Shown here: piece by piece, positions 13,873 to 27,429 of the stretch
Layout: the number at the start of each line of letters is the position of its first letter
How positions within the stretch are numbered: the stretch's first letter is position 1
Source of the DNA: Lepidurus packardi
Lineage: Eukaryota; Arthropoda; Branchiopoda; Notostraca; Triopsidae
Reading direction: 5' to 3'
Length of the DNA: 64,000 nt
NCBI GenBank assembly: GCA_023053545.1
Contig: JAKZAN010000004.1
Location: forward strand, 10,044,001 to 10,108,000
Position numbers and translations under genes: made by a program
Notes under the pieces: model-generated
Databases searched by the model: none
The model's input: the letters and a program-made list of their open reading frames with translations, nothing else
Told to the model about the DNA's origin: nothing

Positions 13873-14563
13873 AGGAGTTTCGACGAGCTTGGAATCCGTT
13901 AGGCCCAATGTTGGACGATTTCAACGCTTTTTTGTCGCGGCTTGATGAATAGGTCGCAGTACCAGCGATTAAGCGTGTAAGCTTAACTGCGTTTAAGCAC
14001 AGAATCCCAATGGAACGATCCTCTGTCAGCTTAGAGCTCGTTGGAAGCGATTTGAAGCGTTCGAGTTTGTCAGCCCCTCGATTGTAGCGTTGTTGTGCAT
14101 TCGAAAAAGGACGTGAAGTGACGCTAAAGTCATCCTGGGGTCGATCTTTTGAACAATTCTGGGTAAGATTAACCATGCTACAACATTTGTCACGATGTGA
14201 AGCGAGTTGCTGCAGAGAATCAGCGGTTTAGAAGTTAGGGGAAGCATTAATTGTGTGTGTGCGGCCACCCAGCGTCTCACCTTTTCACTGCCGACTTTGG
14301 GTTAGGAAGCGAACTTTTCGGGCCGTGTTAAAGGAGACAAAAGGGTTGCTGCTCGCCAAGCACACACAAAAAACTGTTAATGGCTATAGTTTTGCTTTAC
14401 AGCCCTTTACAGCTCGGACGCCGTTGGGACGGGGTCGTAAATCATGCCGATTAGAGTTATCTACCCAAAGTTTTAAAAGCCATCCAGGATTTTCAGAACC
14501 CTTTTCTCTATATACCATAACATCCATCTATATTCCCCATACAAATTCTCAAATATCTGCCAG

Positions 14564-14601
<38 letters not shown>

Positions 14602-17600
14602 CCATCTAAGCGTTTAGGGTGTTCATAGAACAGCGAAAACAGAATACCCAAAACTTCTTGTTGTATCTTCTTGGGAGTCGTATTCTCTTCTCGACGGTTC
14701 GGTTCGCTCAGGAAAACCAATTTAAAAACAAACGAAAAAAAGTTGACGGTTCTGAAACCATGCCAGTTATGCAAAACCAGTTGACAACCTTTAAAAGACA
14801 GGTTCTGGCTTTTCAGGTCCTTTATCATAAACCAAAATTTTCGGTTCTTGTCTTTCTCATTGCCCGAGAGCTGTATATGTGTGTGATTGTGGAGTTTTTT
14901 TTGCGCTTTCCAAATCTCCCGTTCGGCCAAGTTGATGGGCTCGTGTCTTCTCTTGCGACTTTTCTCATATGTAAGTATTATATACACATATTAAAGTCCA
15001 GGCTTGCGTTGTCAAAGACAAGTCGCATACCGTGCTGTGAATAATTAGGCTCGCCAGCAGAGCAAGACAACATGGATGCCTGTCCTAACTTGGTCACCGA
15101 TGCTGCATAATTAATCCATATGGCTTTTGCTCTTAATGCGCACCTGGGCGAATCATAATTGCATTGGGTAGAAAACCGATACAACGCCCCGAAATAAAAA
15201 ATGAAGAGTGGCGATCGAGCTCCCCAGTTTAATGGGGAGCAACGACAGGATACGCACTTTATAGAAAAAAGAAAAGTTGAGAAAGGATACGATTCCTGTA
15301 TTGTCGCGCTTGATGAATGAAACACACCTGGGCTCTTTTGAAGACGAGGAAGAGGTAAGAAGGGGAGAGTTTATTAGCCAAGTTCCTCCCAATATGGACA
15401 AGGGCAGAGTTCTTATGTCGACAGAACTTGAGGCATGGACACATTAGTCTTGTTTGTTATCTTTATAATGATGTGTCTTTGGTCTCTGCCAAGCTTATTA
15501 CGTTGAGCCTAAGAGTGTTCTTGCGTGTTGCTGAAGGTTTGTCGTTTTCCGAAGGCGAGCGAGTGGATTTCGTTTTGAGGAATCTGGGGATCTCTTCTTT
15601 TTCTTGTGTAGTTTATTTGTATTTTATAGTTTTCCAAAGGGGAAGTGGAAGTTGCGCAAAGGGTTTATATTTATTCCCACATCATAAAACGTTCCAATGC
15701 AAGGAAACGCCATCAAGTTTCCAAGCGATAAAAAAAAAAGTCTTTTTGTTCTTTTGTTTTTTTAGTTTTGTTTTCTAGGAAAGCTAGAGGAGGAAATGGT
15801 TTATAGCCAATGAGGAATTTTTCTTAGTTTTATTCTTCCCAGGCAAAGTGACATTTAGCGGATTAATATTATTGGGTGTATGAAACCTAACGAAGAAGAC
15901 AAAAAGAAAAGGTGGGAGATGGATATGCAGATTGGGCCAGACACCGAGTCATAAAAATGGGTGTCCGTGCGAGTTATGGAGATAAGTGCTGAGTTTGTCG
16001 TCTAGCGGAGCGAGTGCGAGAGAGAGAGCGAGCGAAAGAGAGACGAGTTGGGAAGAAATGTACACACACAGAGAGAGAGAGACAGTTTTCTTGGGAGTTG
16101 TTAATAATGGCGGACACTTGATGACAGTCTGGGCCTGCTGATGGTGATGGGTTTTGCATGCAAATTGCCAGATTTTCAGTTGAGGCTCCAAAAGGCAATG
16201 CTAGAGTCGTGGGGGGTTGAGGGGGGCACTCGGTGCCGGTAGAGAAACAAACGGTTCATCACACCCTGGAAAACAGTTGTGCGTATAACGAGCCTCTTAA
16301 GCCGAGAAAAACACCCCGACTGAGAAGGTGGAGATAGTTTTTCTTTTTGCCTGTTCGGCGTTGGGTTTTCCAAAAACCCAAAACGCGCGCCAGCAGGCAA
16401 GTTGTCATTAAAAAAGAATAGATTTACGTCTTCCAGTACTTTGAAAACCGAGTAATGGGAAAGGAAAACGGAATGAAGGCACGAGAATGACCCTTTGGGT
16501 TAATTTCTCTTTTCATTTCTAAAGTCACATTTGGGAGGCTGGAGATTTCCACCGGGAATCGATAGGTAGGTTCGGTCGGCCTGTTTCGTGAGATTCTAGT
16601 GATTTGCTTGTGAGTTTATAGTCGTTTGTTGAGATTTAATTGACCTTTGAGGCTGTTTAGTTAGGCTTGAAACAAGGGAAATTCTACTCTGTGTAGGTTT
16701 GAAGTAACTGAGGAAGATTCTTGCGATTCTAAGAGTGTTTACCGAAGAAAAGAACCAGTTTCGTTCTCAAATTTGAGAGTCGTTTCGAGGTGGTTCAGGA
16801 GGCACGACAGGTTCTGAATCAGGTGGGGTCAGTGTGAGTTTAACGATTCTAGAAGGATTGTGGATCAGTTAGCACTCCGTCGGCCGAGATACAAGAGTCG
16901 AGCGCCACGTTTAAAGTTTCGGGGAAGATCTTTTTCAATGTGATTGCGGTAACAGGGGAGTTGGGAATGGCTGTGGTATTCCGAGAATCAATCGAATCAC
17001 TTACCGTTCTGTGTTCCTAAGGGTTGTCCGTCTTCGTCGTCTAAGTGACGACTCGGTCGCGCTTGCTTTCTCCGCGACATGATTGCGAGTCGATGATTTC
17101 CGTAGCCCAAATCTCCAAAGTCTTTCTCTTTTTTCTCTGTATGCTGAATCACCGCACTCGGACGGAATCGCGAGTCATATCTCTTAAGTCAGTGGGACTT
17201 AAATCACTTGTTAAGCATCACTTTTTTGCACTCGCTCGAGAATCACTTCTCTTGGAAACAGTTGTAATCCGTTCAGAATCGCGAAAATCGCGAGTCTCAG
17301 AGTCACTCGTAAAAGAACAAGAAAGTCACTTGGTTCAAGTCCAAATTAAGAAAAGCTTCGCCCCCGGAAAACGGAAAACAAAGTCCAGGAACTCAAAGCC
17401 AAAGTCCACTTGAGCCTCAAGACGATTCCGGCGGGACGTTGCGTTGGTGCACGGGATGGATCGGGGATGACGAGAAAGATTTGGGAGTGTTGCGGGACCC
17501 CTGGGTACCTCGCTTTCATATGGTTCTACACATGCGCAGGGCAGTTTGTAAAAATGTGTGGGGTTTCCAAGATACATCTACACTCAACATCCATGCACTT

Positions 17601-18883
17601 TTCCTCCCGAGCGAGAGACACACACAACCACCGCCGCTAAGCCAGACACATAGCAGAGTCACACACTCACACACGCCACGATGGATATCAATATGTGGAC
17701 GTCGCGATTATAATAAGAGCCCAGGCCGCCGCCTCCTCGCCGTACGACGCCAATGGCGATTGGTCATCCACCAGCGGACGTCGGCGGCGTGGAACACTCC
17801 CCCAACCACCCCACCCGGTGACAAGGTGGTCGGCGCCCTTGCTTACTACGAACCCTCCCGACCCCTTACGGAAACCCCCAACCACCAGCCACGACAGTCA
17901 TATGCTTCCCAAAACGCAGAATTCTGCGCGTTCATGCCATCATAACCGACCCAGGATGCTCCGCGCGCGTGTCAGGAATAACTGCCGCCGCCAGAACGTG
18001 GCGCTCGAGTCGTTCTTTTCTCCAAGTTAGAGCTCTTGCTGGAAACCTTTGGGATCCAATATGGGATCACTTTCAAGGTTTTTACAAGAGATTTGAGGAG
18101 CAGAAAGTCCTCTTCCCAGGGTTTACAGCAAAGTAGTTCGCGTTAGTTTTCGGTTGGCAAAAACTGAACTGAAGTCGATTGCAGCGCCGCTTAGGGGTTA
18201 GTTCATACTAAAAGGTGTTGAAGGAGGACTCGATTCGGGGATTCTTAGATCCTGGGGTACTGTTAAAAGCACATGTGGACGTTTGTGCCACACACCAACA
18301 CACATGGAGGGGGGACCGAAAAGTACTTCTGGGTTCCTGGAACAACGGAAAATAAGGAGCGCAGCCCTCTCGGCAGCGCGGCTTCAGGCCGACTGGCGAC
18401 CAGAGATGTTGGGGACCCTGCCATTCCAGCCTCCGCCATGTCTTTTTCAAGAGCGTTGATGGGTGTTGCCTTCTTTTCCCCATGGAGCTTAGGAGATGGA
18501 CCTGAGATTGCCCTTGTACTAGCTAAGTAGACGCATATACGAGCAAATCTGGCAGAGGGAAAAGCAGGATACGAGCCAAAAACAAGAGAACCAAGAGTTA
18601 GTGAAACTAGAAGATGATCGAGCATTCCGCCCCAATGATTTCAATGGTTGATCCGAATGGATCCTGCTTGGCTAAGGCAGAAAGAATGCTTCTACTTCAC
18701 TCGTGTTCATTTGGTGGACAAAGTATCCACGCACCCAATGTAAGACGGATTTCTACACAGATTTACGCGAGTTGCTCGGGAAGAAGTACAAGGGATAACA
18801 CATCTAGAAGGAATAAGCAACACTTTATATTTGCGGAAATTACTTTCAACAGTTTTTCAAATTTGGAAGAATTATTTCTAGCT
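13873..18883. other. Gene-free sequence with two GC-rich islands
   Basis: No supported gene. A21-type tract at about 14,570-14,599. 16,560-17,400 is rich in (G)A(A/G)TCACT motifs. 17,430-18,030 and 18,260-18,620 are GC-richer, with long open frames on both strands (for example plus 17,439-17,945 and minus 18,263-18,625), but none resembles a known protein and both strands are equally open. Confidence 0.4.
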
Positions 18884-19007
18884 TTAACTTCAACTGTAAA
18901 CTGTAATTTCAACTTCCACTTTAACTTCAACTGTAAACTGTAATTTCAACTTCCACTTTAACTTCAACTGTAAACTGTAACTTCAACCTCCACTTTAACT
19001 TCAACCT
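18884..19007. repeat. 37-bp tandem repeat, about 3.3 copies
   Basis: CAACTGTAAACTGTAA starts at 18,891, 18,928 and 18,965, giving a 37-bp period. The unit itself is made of TTCAACTT/CTTTAACTTCAAC sub-motifs. A flanking imperfect repeat (CACTTTATATTTGCGGAA near 18,820 and CACTTCACATTTGCGGAA near 19,084) suggests a wider duplication. Confidence 0.88.
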
Positions 19008-21199
19008 TAAAAGAAATCATTTGAGTAATAAGTTTTCGTAAGCATTTTAGGGAAAATACATTATGAAGAATATACATAAACAACACTTCACATTTGCGGA
19101 ACTTATTTTCACCACTGTTTCAAATTTTTGAGGCATTATTTCGAGTAGTATTTAACTTTAAAAGAAATTATTTGAGGAATGTCTTTTTATTTTGAGGAAC
19201 ATTTTTATGGGAATATAGTGTTGGCAAAGTGTGCAGTTGGCAAAGTGAAGCATGTCTGAAATTTGTTTGTTGAGAAGGTTGCGAAGCCGATCGTGTTACG
19301 ACGCAACAATGAAATATTAAAGGAGGTCAAGACAACAGTGAAAGTGAAAAGCGAATATTTCACGATTAAGTTGCGTTACCAAGCGCGTGAAAAGGGACAA
19401 AAGTACCCCAAAAAAACAATAGAAAAGACAAGACTAGGCCCGCCCACTCGGGGTGGCTGTGTTTTCCTCAAGATATATTTAGCCGTTTGCACTTTCACGT
19501 GCTAGTAATTGTGATTTGTAAACTTTGGCGAGCTCTGAGCCAGCGCTTCGCCGGAAGAAAATTAAGCCTTTAAAGGTGGGGTGGGAATTTCGTGGCGCGA
19601 GGGGGTAAAGAAAGGGTGACCGTGCGTATTTCTTGAATAACCATTAAAGCTCTTTGACATCTGCTGCAATTTATGGGGATATTTCATCCTCATCTGCGAA
19701 AAAAAAATAAGACCCAGGCGTTTTCTTTCCTTTGCCTTTTCGGACTTTCAACTTTTCCGAATTTGGGACTTTCTTCGCGTTGTCGTCGTCATAAGTTGCT
19801 TGGGAGAGGAAGACAGCCCCAAACCTCCTGGTTCAGGGTCTCCCCCGAAACCAAACCGTCTTGTGCGTGTCATTCATCCCCAGGTCAGCTCTCCACTCGA
19901 AAATTTATCGTTTTATTGTGGTCATTAAGGAGGTTTTTCAAAAGCCTGAGTTTCTGGCTGTGCTTCGTTCTCCCTACTTTTTCGCTTTGAAACTTGCATT
20001 GGGGGGGCTTATTCTGTCGAGAGTTTACGCTTCTTCCCGTTTTTCCTTGTAAATATGCTTAATGTGGTCAGTTTTTGTCCATATAACAACTAATACTCCT
20101 CCAAAGCCAACAAAAATCCCCGTCCCTGGCCCATTCAGAAGACTCGGGGGATATATCAGCCCTGGACTACAGTTGAGGTCTTGGAACGAGCAACGGAAGT
20201 GGAAATTATTGACTTGGGCTGTTGGAAATGCGCCATTTTTTCATTTTATTTTCAAGAAAATTTCGTTTTATTTGAAGGAGTCACACGATAACATTAAATC
20301 AAAGCTTTTGTTGCTCACAGGGACCCCTAAATGGCTTTTCGGGGGGTTCTTTTGAAAGCGTTTGAGTGTGTCAGATTCCATATGGGACTCATTACCATAT
20401 CACCACCCCCTCACCCCCCACCCTACTTGCTCGAGCTTTAAAAATCCTCAAAAGAGAAGCTGTAAAGGAGAGCTAAAGAGAGAATGAGTTATGGAATCAG
20501 ATTGATCACGACAAGAAGTGCCTCTATAAAGTCCCCATAAGGGGGGAGTAGGGGAAAGAAAAGACGAGTGAGGATGTAATAATGGATAGATCCTATTTTT
20601 TTATTGTGCGTTTTAAGATTTGACTCCGGGAATTATACATACATTCGTGTTCATAAGCTGCTTAACTAGAGTTGGCACTACATGTGTCGCTTTTTCCACG
20701 CCCCAAAGTTAGTTTGGCTTGATCCTGGGCCAGAACATTGACACTCGATCCGTTCTGTTATATTTCTAGTAATGATAACAACGCCTCGGAAGATGGAGAG
20801 AAAGGAAAGGAACTTGGGAACTTCGTAAAACGCTAGGGTGTAGGCGGGATTGTCCGTTTTTAAGGTAATGTACTATTTATGGGTTGTTAACTACCCGAAA
20901 CTTTAGGTCCGAGAGACAATAAAATTAATTTGGAAATTTTGCCCTTCCCCCCTTTTCCATTTTTTATTGCAGGATAAGAAGACCCCCCTCTTTTACCCGT
21001 TACTCGTTTCCCGTTCCCGGTGAAGAAACAGATAAGCAAAGCATTTGGTTGTCTAATTGAATGTCACGAACTTGGAATCTTTACTTAGGATTCGGATGGC
21101 CAAGGTTGGCAGTAAAGTCACGTCACGCCCCTTTTTCCCATGGCCATAGGCTCGAACTATAGACCGTTCGATTCTTGCAAGCGGAAACACAAGGATAAT
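19008..21199. other. Gene-free sequence
   Basis: No supported gene, repeat array or RNA gene recognised. Confidence 0.45.
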
Positions 21200-21957
21200 T
21201 TCGTTTTTATTCTTGCTTGGTAACTTCTCATTTTACTTGAAATCGTTTTTCATTTTTTTTTTTTTTTTTTTTTTTCCCTAAAGCTCTTGACAGTAATGTA
21301 GGGAAATACTACTCGGAAGAAATGGATGTAGCGGTATTACAATTTAGAGTTAGACAAATTTAATTTCTTGGGATGTTTGGAAGATTTGGAAGTTTTAGCA
21401 AATGGGGTTTCAAAGTGTTGAAGATTGACTGAGTTTGGGTGTCTTGAATGAGGTTGAGGCTTAAAGAGAATCACTTTTATTCGTCGTCTTAGGTTGGGAG
21501 CTGCTGTTGATTTTCATCTTTACAGTCCCAATTTTTGAAATTTTTGGGTGGCTGGCTCCAAGGCCCGAACGTTTACAAGTATAAGTCCGTTTTTATTCTT
21601 GCTTGGTGTTGGTAACTTCTCATTTTATTTGTAATCGTTTTTAATTTTTCTTTTTTTTTTTTTCTATAGCTCTTGACAGTAATGTAGGGAAATACTACTC
21701 GGAAGAAATGGATCTAGCGGTATGAGATTTTAGAGTTAGACAAATTTAATTTCTTGGAATGTTTGGAAGTTTTTAGCAAATGGGGTTCCAAAGTGTTGAA
21801 GATTGACTGAGTTTGGGTGTCTTGAATGGGGTTGAGGCTTAAAGAGGATCACTTTTTTATTCGTCGTCTTAGGTTGGGAGCTGCTGTTGATTTTCATCTT
21901 TACAGTCCCAATTTTTGAGATTTGGGTGGCTGGCTCCAAGGCCCGAACGTTTACACC
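21200..21957. repeat. 387-bp tandem duplication
   Basis: CGTTTTTATTCTTGCTTGG starts at 21,202 and 21,589; AGCTCTTGACAGTAATGTAG at 21,282 and 21,668. The two copies are highly similar throughout, including a T-tract of different length in each (about 24 versus 13), ending at GGCCCGAACGTTTACA. No coding frame is conserved between copies. Confidence 0.92.
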
Positions 21958-24900
21958 AGTCCAGTCGAGGTGCCATAAACCCATATTTCCTATACCTCTT
22001 TGGTATTTCTGGGGTTGGGTTGGGTAGAGACTAACTTAACTGACGTTTTAACTATGGCGTAAGATATGGACACTTGAACAATGGGACAACTGGACAAGTT
22101 ATATTTTCTTTTTAGAGTCCAAACTCTTTAAAAAACGAAATAAGGCTGCCGAGTTTTTTTTTTTTTTTTTAAGTTGAGGGATTCCTCCTTTCTCTCGAAG
22201 CCAGAGCGAAAAGAGTTGACAGATGACTCTTTTCTTGACTTTGCTAGGGTGGCAAGGGAGCAAAAAACCTTTCTTCCAAACTTTTGAGTTTGGTAACTGA
22301 AAACGTGCAAAGGGAACAAAAATGGCGCTGACCAACCAAAAAAGTACCCCCAAAATAGTTGGAAACAAGTGTCCATCCCTGGAAATTGTTTTCTAGGAAA
22401 TCTTAGAAGCCTTTGACTTGATTTATTACGCCTTACGCATTTCGGAGCTCATGATTTTGTCAAAGAGGGGACCCTTGGAAGAAAACTCAAATAGGAAAAC
22501 TAAGAAAAATAACAAAATAAAAGGAAGAAGGGGCTGCTATAGTGTTAGGGAAGTCATCAGGGCGTGTGAACTAGTTTTCGAGTAAGAAGAAGGTAACTTA
22601 GGAAACCTACACGTTGTTAACACGCCTTTACAATGAATCAAATTCTCAAAAACAATTTTTTTCAGGTTATTTTCGGCTTCACGGAATTTTCTATCAAGTG
22701 AAAAAGAAGCCGAAAGGACATGGATAGCACTTGCATTGCATGGAATTCCTCCTGTCTACAAGCCTTGTAATGTGGACAACAGACCCATCCCAAAATTCTC
22801 TTATTTTGCTTTCAGTTTAATTTTTTAAAAGTAATTTTCCTCGTTTTGTCTCAGGAAAAGCCAAGCAAAGACAAAAGAGGGTGATCTCGGTACACCAGAA
22901 AGAGAGAAAAGGAACATGGAATAGCTCGGAAGACAATAAGAAACGCTAGCTAATGTCACACCTGAATTCACCGTTTATTGCCAACGCCTTCGTACGTATC
23001 ATTTCCTTTTTTCTGTGTGTTTTTTTCTATTTTTTTTTGTTTTTTTTTTTAATTATTTTTTGTACTATTTTTTCCCCTTTCCGTTTGATAAAAATAGAGA
23101 AATTGTGGACAGTATCTTGCAGCCCATAGATTCCCCACAAACTCGTTTGACTAGTTCATTAGCCTTACAGAAGTTGAGATGCCTCGCATGGCTGATGATT
23201 TTTATGTAGATTTCTGCAGGTGGAAGTTCCCGAGCAGCCCGTATTAATAACCATTTTATACGACTGTCCTCTTGGATTATATAAAGGTTGAGCAAAAAAT
23301 GGGGAAAAAAACGGGATGTTTATAAGTCCCAAGCTTAATTGGTCTGTTAATCCGGTAATTTTATGCATGAAATACCGTACATGTGATGTTTTATGCTCTG
23401 TTGAACCGGTTTGGACCATTGGTCTCCACGAACTTGGTAACAATGCATGATGGACGTCAAACGTTGCCACTTGGGAACTTGGCCAGAATTTTCTTTTTTT
23501 GAAGTTTAGACTCTTGTGTCTCTCCCGAAGCAAAAACCCAGACATTTTATTGATAAGCTGCCGTCCCATTACAAGAGTCCCCTTTAGACTTTTAATTGAC
23601 ACCTGGAAGTTTGGGTAGGAAAGCATTGGGCGATGAATGGCGTGTGTCAAAAATCGTGTGAAAAGCTAGACCCCTAATTCGAGCCCTACCCCCCTCTTCC
23701 CACTATGGGTTTTTTATTTTATTTTTTAAAATATTTTTTGTCATCATTTTCCACCCTCCGTTGAAAACCCAGAAATTTAAGAAAGACCGAGTGAGATGGA
23801 ATCCAAAGTGTTTTGAATTTCTGGGAAATTTGAAGCTTTTCTTTTTTCTAAATACTTTATTTTTGGCCTTCGTGATTAATTCGTATCCTTTTTTTGAGAT
23901 TCTTTTTAGGACAGCTTATCGCCCAGATGGATTTCGGCATATTTCCTGCGCTCCAAGGTTGGTTTTCGGTGAGTTTTGGGGAAAACTCGAAATGAATCTG
24001 AAAAATCCTCATTAATCAGCGTACTTCCGCTACTAAACAGGTAAAAAGGGAGCAAGTTTTCCTTTTTTTTTCTAGGTTTGACGAGGGACATGTTTTAAGT
24101 CTTTCAGGCGGTCTTCTGGTGACGATGACGGAGCCTTTTAAGGGGCGGGGGGACACAACAGCCGAGTAAAGAAAAAAAAATGTATGAAAAAGTCCCCGAT
24201 GGGAAGTCTCTGAGCGCGCCGTAGAGTCACAAAACCAATTTGTGTTGCGATACTCCATACTCTGGGACCATAACGAGGCCAATGCATGTTGAACATGCTT
24301 CAGGGAGTCGCTCAATCCAATCAGACCCATCAGCTTCATCCTCTAACCCCCCTTTCCACCCCCCTGGACTGATAGACTACAATCGCATTATTGTTGTGAA
24401 TTGAGTCGCAGCTCGAGTTGAGGCAATAGCATAGCAGTCGTGAGGGGGAAGGTCACGTTGGTCAACAAGATTGACCCTTGGAGTCACATCCCCATATTGG
24501 AATCAACTAATTCCATGCTTTTGATGGACCCTGGTTAACCTGCTTCATATTCGGAGCGAGTGACCTTTTCAATTCGGGGTAGCTTTTTTCTTATTCGATT
24601 TCAGTACGACAAAGGGGGGGTGGTCACCCTATATGGAGGGATAGTTTGTTTAGTTTGTATAGTTTGTTCAATTAGGGTTTGGTGTTGGAAACTTGAGTAC
24701 GGTAGACCTTCAAAAGAGGCGGAGCTTTACTTCGAGACAGTTCCTTTCATGTGTTTTCCGTCCGGATTCTGACATTAATTTATTCCTCTGACGCGGTGCA
24801 TACGAAATGAGGGCTCTCCTATTATGACTTCATTAATTAAGAGACATAGATGCGTTAAGACTGGTTTTAAAAAGTTAAAATGCTTGCAACTTGGAACGAA

Positions 24901-25380
24901 AATACTTGACGTTGCCCTTCAAGGTTATTTACTCTATGTGTAAAGCTTTGGTTCCAATGGATTCCAACGATTCTTGTTGTTTCGTTAACTGGCGCTAGAA
25001 TGACACCTAGGGTACCGCGACATCCTTGCTAAAAGCGAGCTAAAATGCTTCTGTGGTGAGTGATTAGGGAACACATCGCAACGTTATCATGAATCGGATT
25101 TAAATTGTCCGTTATTGAGAGTGACGCAAACGCGAAGACTCCGTTGTGCTAATGCCGAATGCTGTACACAATGACTAGCTGTGACTGGCTTAGCAAGTCT
25201 AATGTTTTGACAAGGAATTTGTTGGCTGTCGCTGCTTTTGCCAAGTCGAACATTTCAAAACGGGCAGGTACAGGTCAGGTTTCACGTTGTTGTATCCGGA
25301 GCAGAAGCCAAGGTCCACAGGAGAACATTTCCAGGATCCACGTTGTGCCATAAGAGAAGGGCAACGCGACACAAGGACGA
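21958..25380. other. Gene-free sequence
   Basis: No supported gene. Poly-T/poly-A tracts (22,155; 22,999-23,075; 23,709), and a minus 161-codon frame (23,165-23,650) without recognisable similarity. Confidence 0.45.
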
Positions 25381-25390
25381 CTCGGCAAAA

Positions 25391-25464
25391 GGACTACGAT
25401 GCACCCGACGTAAGGTTAGGTTGCGTTAGGGGTTTTGCAGTCCTTACGTCGGGGTTTGTAGTCC
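25391..25464. repeat. 74-bp hairpin-forming inverted repeat
   Basis: Perfect 12-bp arms CCCGACGTAAGG (25,404-25,415) and CCTTACGTCGGG (25,442-25,453), with a second outer 7-bp pair GGACTAC (25,391-25,397) and GTAGTCC (25,458-25,464) separated by a 6/4 internal loop; the terminal loop is 26 nt. A partial further copy of the arm (GTCCTTAAGTC) follows. Function unknown. Confidence 0.7.
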
Positions 25465-27429
25465 TTAAGTCAGGTCAGTGTCGTACGTCCCAGGGGAAAC
25501 CAAGTTCCACGGGTGAACATTGCACCTTTCCTAAAATGAGTGGCGGGTGACTCTGGTTAGCAGGATCTTGGATTTCGAACGTTTTCAGACGCTTCCATGC
25601 TGTACACCGATAGAGATGGCTTAGATTACCCTCTTCTCCCCTGTCTGGTTACGGCAAAGCGGAGCGTCTGTCGGTCGTCGACCAGAAAGCGAACGTTTTT
25701 TGAAGACTTACTTAGTAGGACTTGCGGAACCTGATAATCCATGCTACTATTACATAGGTTTTTTTTTTCAATTTAATAGGGGCTTGAGCATAGCTCGTTG
25801 CCTCTTCTTTATTGACTATTTCTTATTGATACACAGGCTTTCGTACCAGGTATTACATAGGGTTAAGCAAGACTTTCTTGCATAGAGGGAATATATATAA
25901 CCGTAGCCTCTTATGAAATTAAAGCGGCTATATTTACCTAAGTACCGTTTCACAGTCTGGCAATTTGTAACATGAGCTTAGCTTTGCGGAAACTCTTGTA
26001 CCGATCGCATCTTAATTCTTCTATTAAATATTAAAGTTTGGGAGTACTTTCAACATAGGACTTTCTGCCGAAGTCCTACACTTACATAAGTGGCGAAATT
26101 GATAGGAAATGGAATCTTATATTTAGCTTCCAAATCAGCACAGGAATCTCCATAATAAACTTAAATTGGAGTCTGAAGTATTCATTCAATAATAAATCAT
26201 TCAGTTCCATTATCGTTTCACTCTCTTTCGCTCGCTTGCTTGCAAGACTTGACCAACAATGAAGTTTACCGTCCAAAGCTCTAAACGAACTCGCGAGATT
26301 ATGACGTCATTCGACCGTAGTAAATCGGTACAGTAAATGGCCGCAGTACATAATCGCCCAAAATTACCCAATTAAATTGTCAGTTAATTCAGCTTTTTAA
26401 TTACAATATTAAGTGTATTGGACCAATACATTCTATATGGGGGGGGGGGGATGAGGGCTATGATCGCGAGTTTATACTTCCGCCACGGAAATAACGCTTA
26501 TTTATTGTGACAGCCTTTTCTATCCAATAAATAAAAGGGCACGACAATACTAAGACAAAGAGTTCGGTAGTCAGTTTCCTGTCCTCTTATGTAGAGTTTG
26601 ACGTGCTAGAGCTCCGACCGACAGGCAAGTCAGCGCAATGTTTTGTTCAAAGCAGTCCTATCATCTCCTTATGAGCCCTTTTTACCTTTTGATTGTGTGA
26701 GCTGCCATTGCACCCCACGTTGATCCTTTTATGAAATCCCCGTACCCGATTCTGCTGCCTCATCGTAATATCCGGTGTTAAAAAGCCGAGCCGAAGAAGA
26801 AGGGAAAAAATGGTCCCGCAGCAGTGCGTTAGCTTTTATTCTTCCACAAATTTGTGTCACGCTGTCATTCCCCAGCTACCGGTATTTTGGCACTTATGAA
26901 TCCACAAAAGCGGTTCATTAAAAACTTAAGCAATCTATAGTGCCCAAAGAGAAGCCGCGTTTCTTCCCTTTGTTTTCTTCGGGGGGAGCGAATGAAAAGA
27001 AACAAAACAAAAACTTGGGGCTTAATGCACAATTAATTCTTCGCTCTCTACTTGAATGATTTGTTAACCATTACCAATATAAAGCCCCCAAAAGCGGTAG
27101 TTTTAGGGGGGTAAATAGCTTCTTCTTCTTTCTCTCTTTCTCGTTCGCTCTGTTTCTGTTCCTTGCTCTCGCTCTCTATGTATCTCCGATCACGTTCGAC
27201 GTAATTCGGTATCTTTAATTGGGCAAGCGGAGGTACAATGGAGCACGTCATGACTGCAGCGCGGGGCTAATCGTCGAATTGTTCCGAGAGGATCGGGCTC
27301 CGCTCAGCGTTTAGCTTAGCACTGCAACTTTGGACGATGAATTCAATCAACTTCTCTTTCCCACTGCGCCCTAGGAATGGAGCAACGCTATGTACCTTTA
27401 TATTCCGTCTCTTTTCTCAGAGAAATTTA
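25465..27429. other. Gene-free sequence with an isolated perfect CRE
   Basis: No supported gene. ATGACGTCAT at 26,301-26,310 is a perfect palindromic CREB/ATF site. A G10 run lies near 26,441 and pyrimidine-rich CTCT stretches at 27,120-27,180. Confidence 0.5.

Noticed and set aside
17439..17945. 168-codon plus-strand frame in a GC-rich island
   Set aside because: All three plus frames and the minus strand are similarly open; includes CACACA simple repeat; no similarity recognised.
18263..18625. 120-codon minus frame beginning with a signal-like hydrophobic stretch
   Set aside because: The opposite strand is equally open, and the sequence does not resemble any family I know.
23165..23650. 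161-codon minus-strand frame
   Set aside because: No domain recognised and no supporting splice or promoter context.
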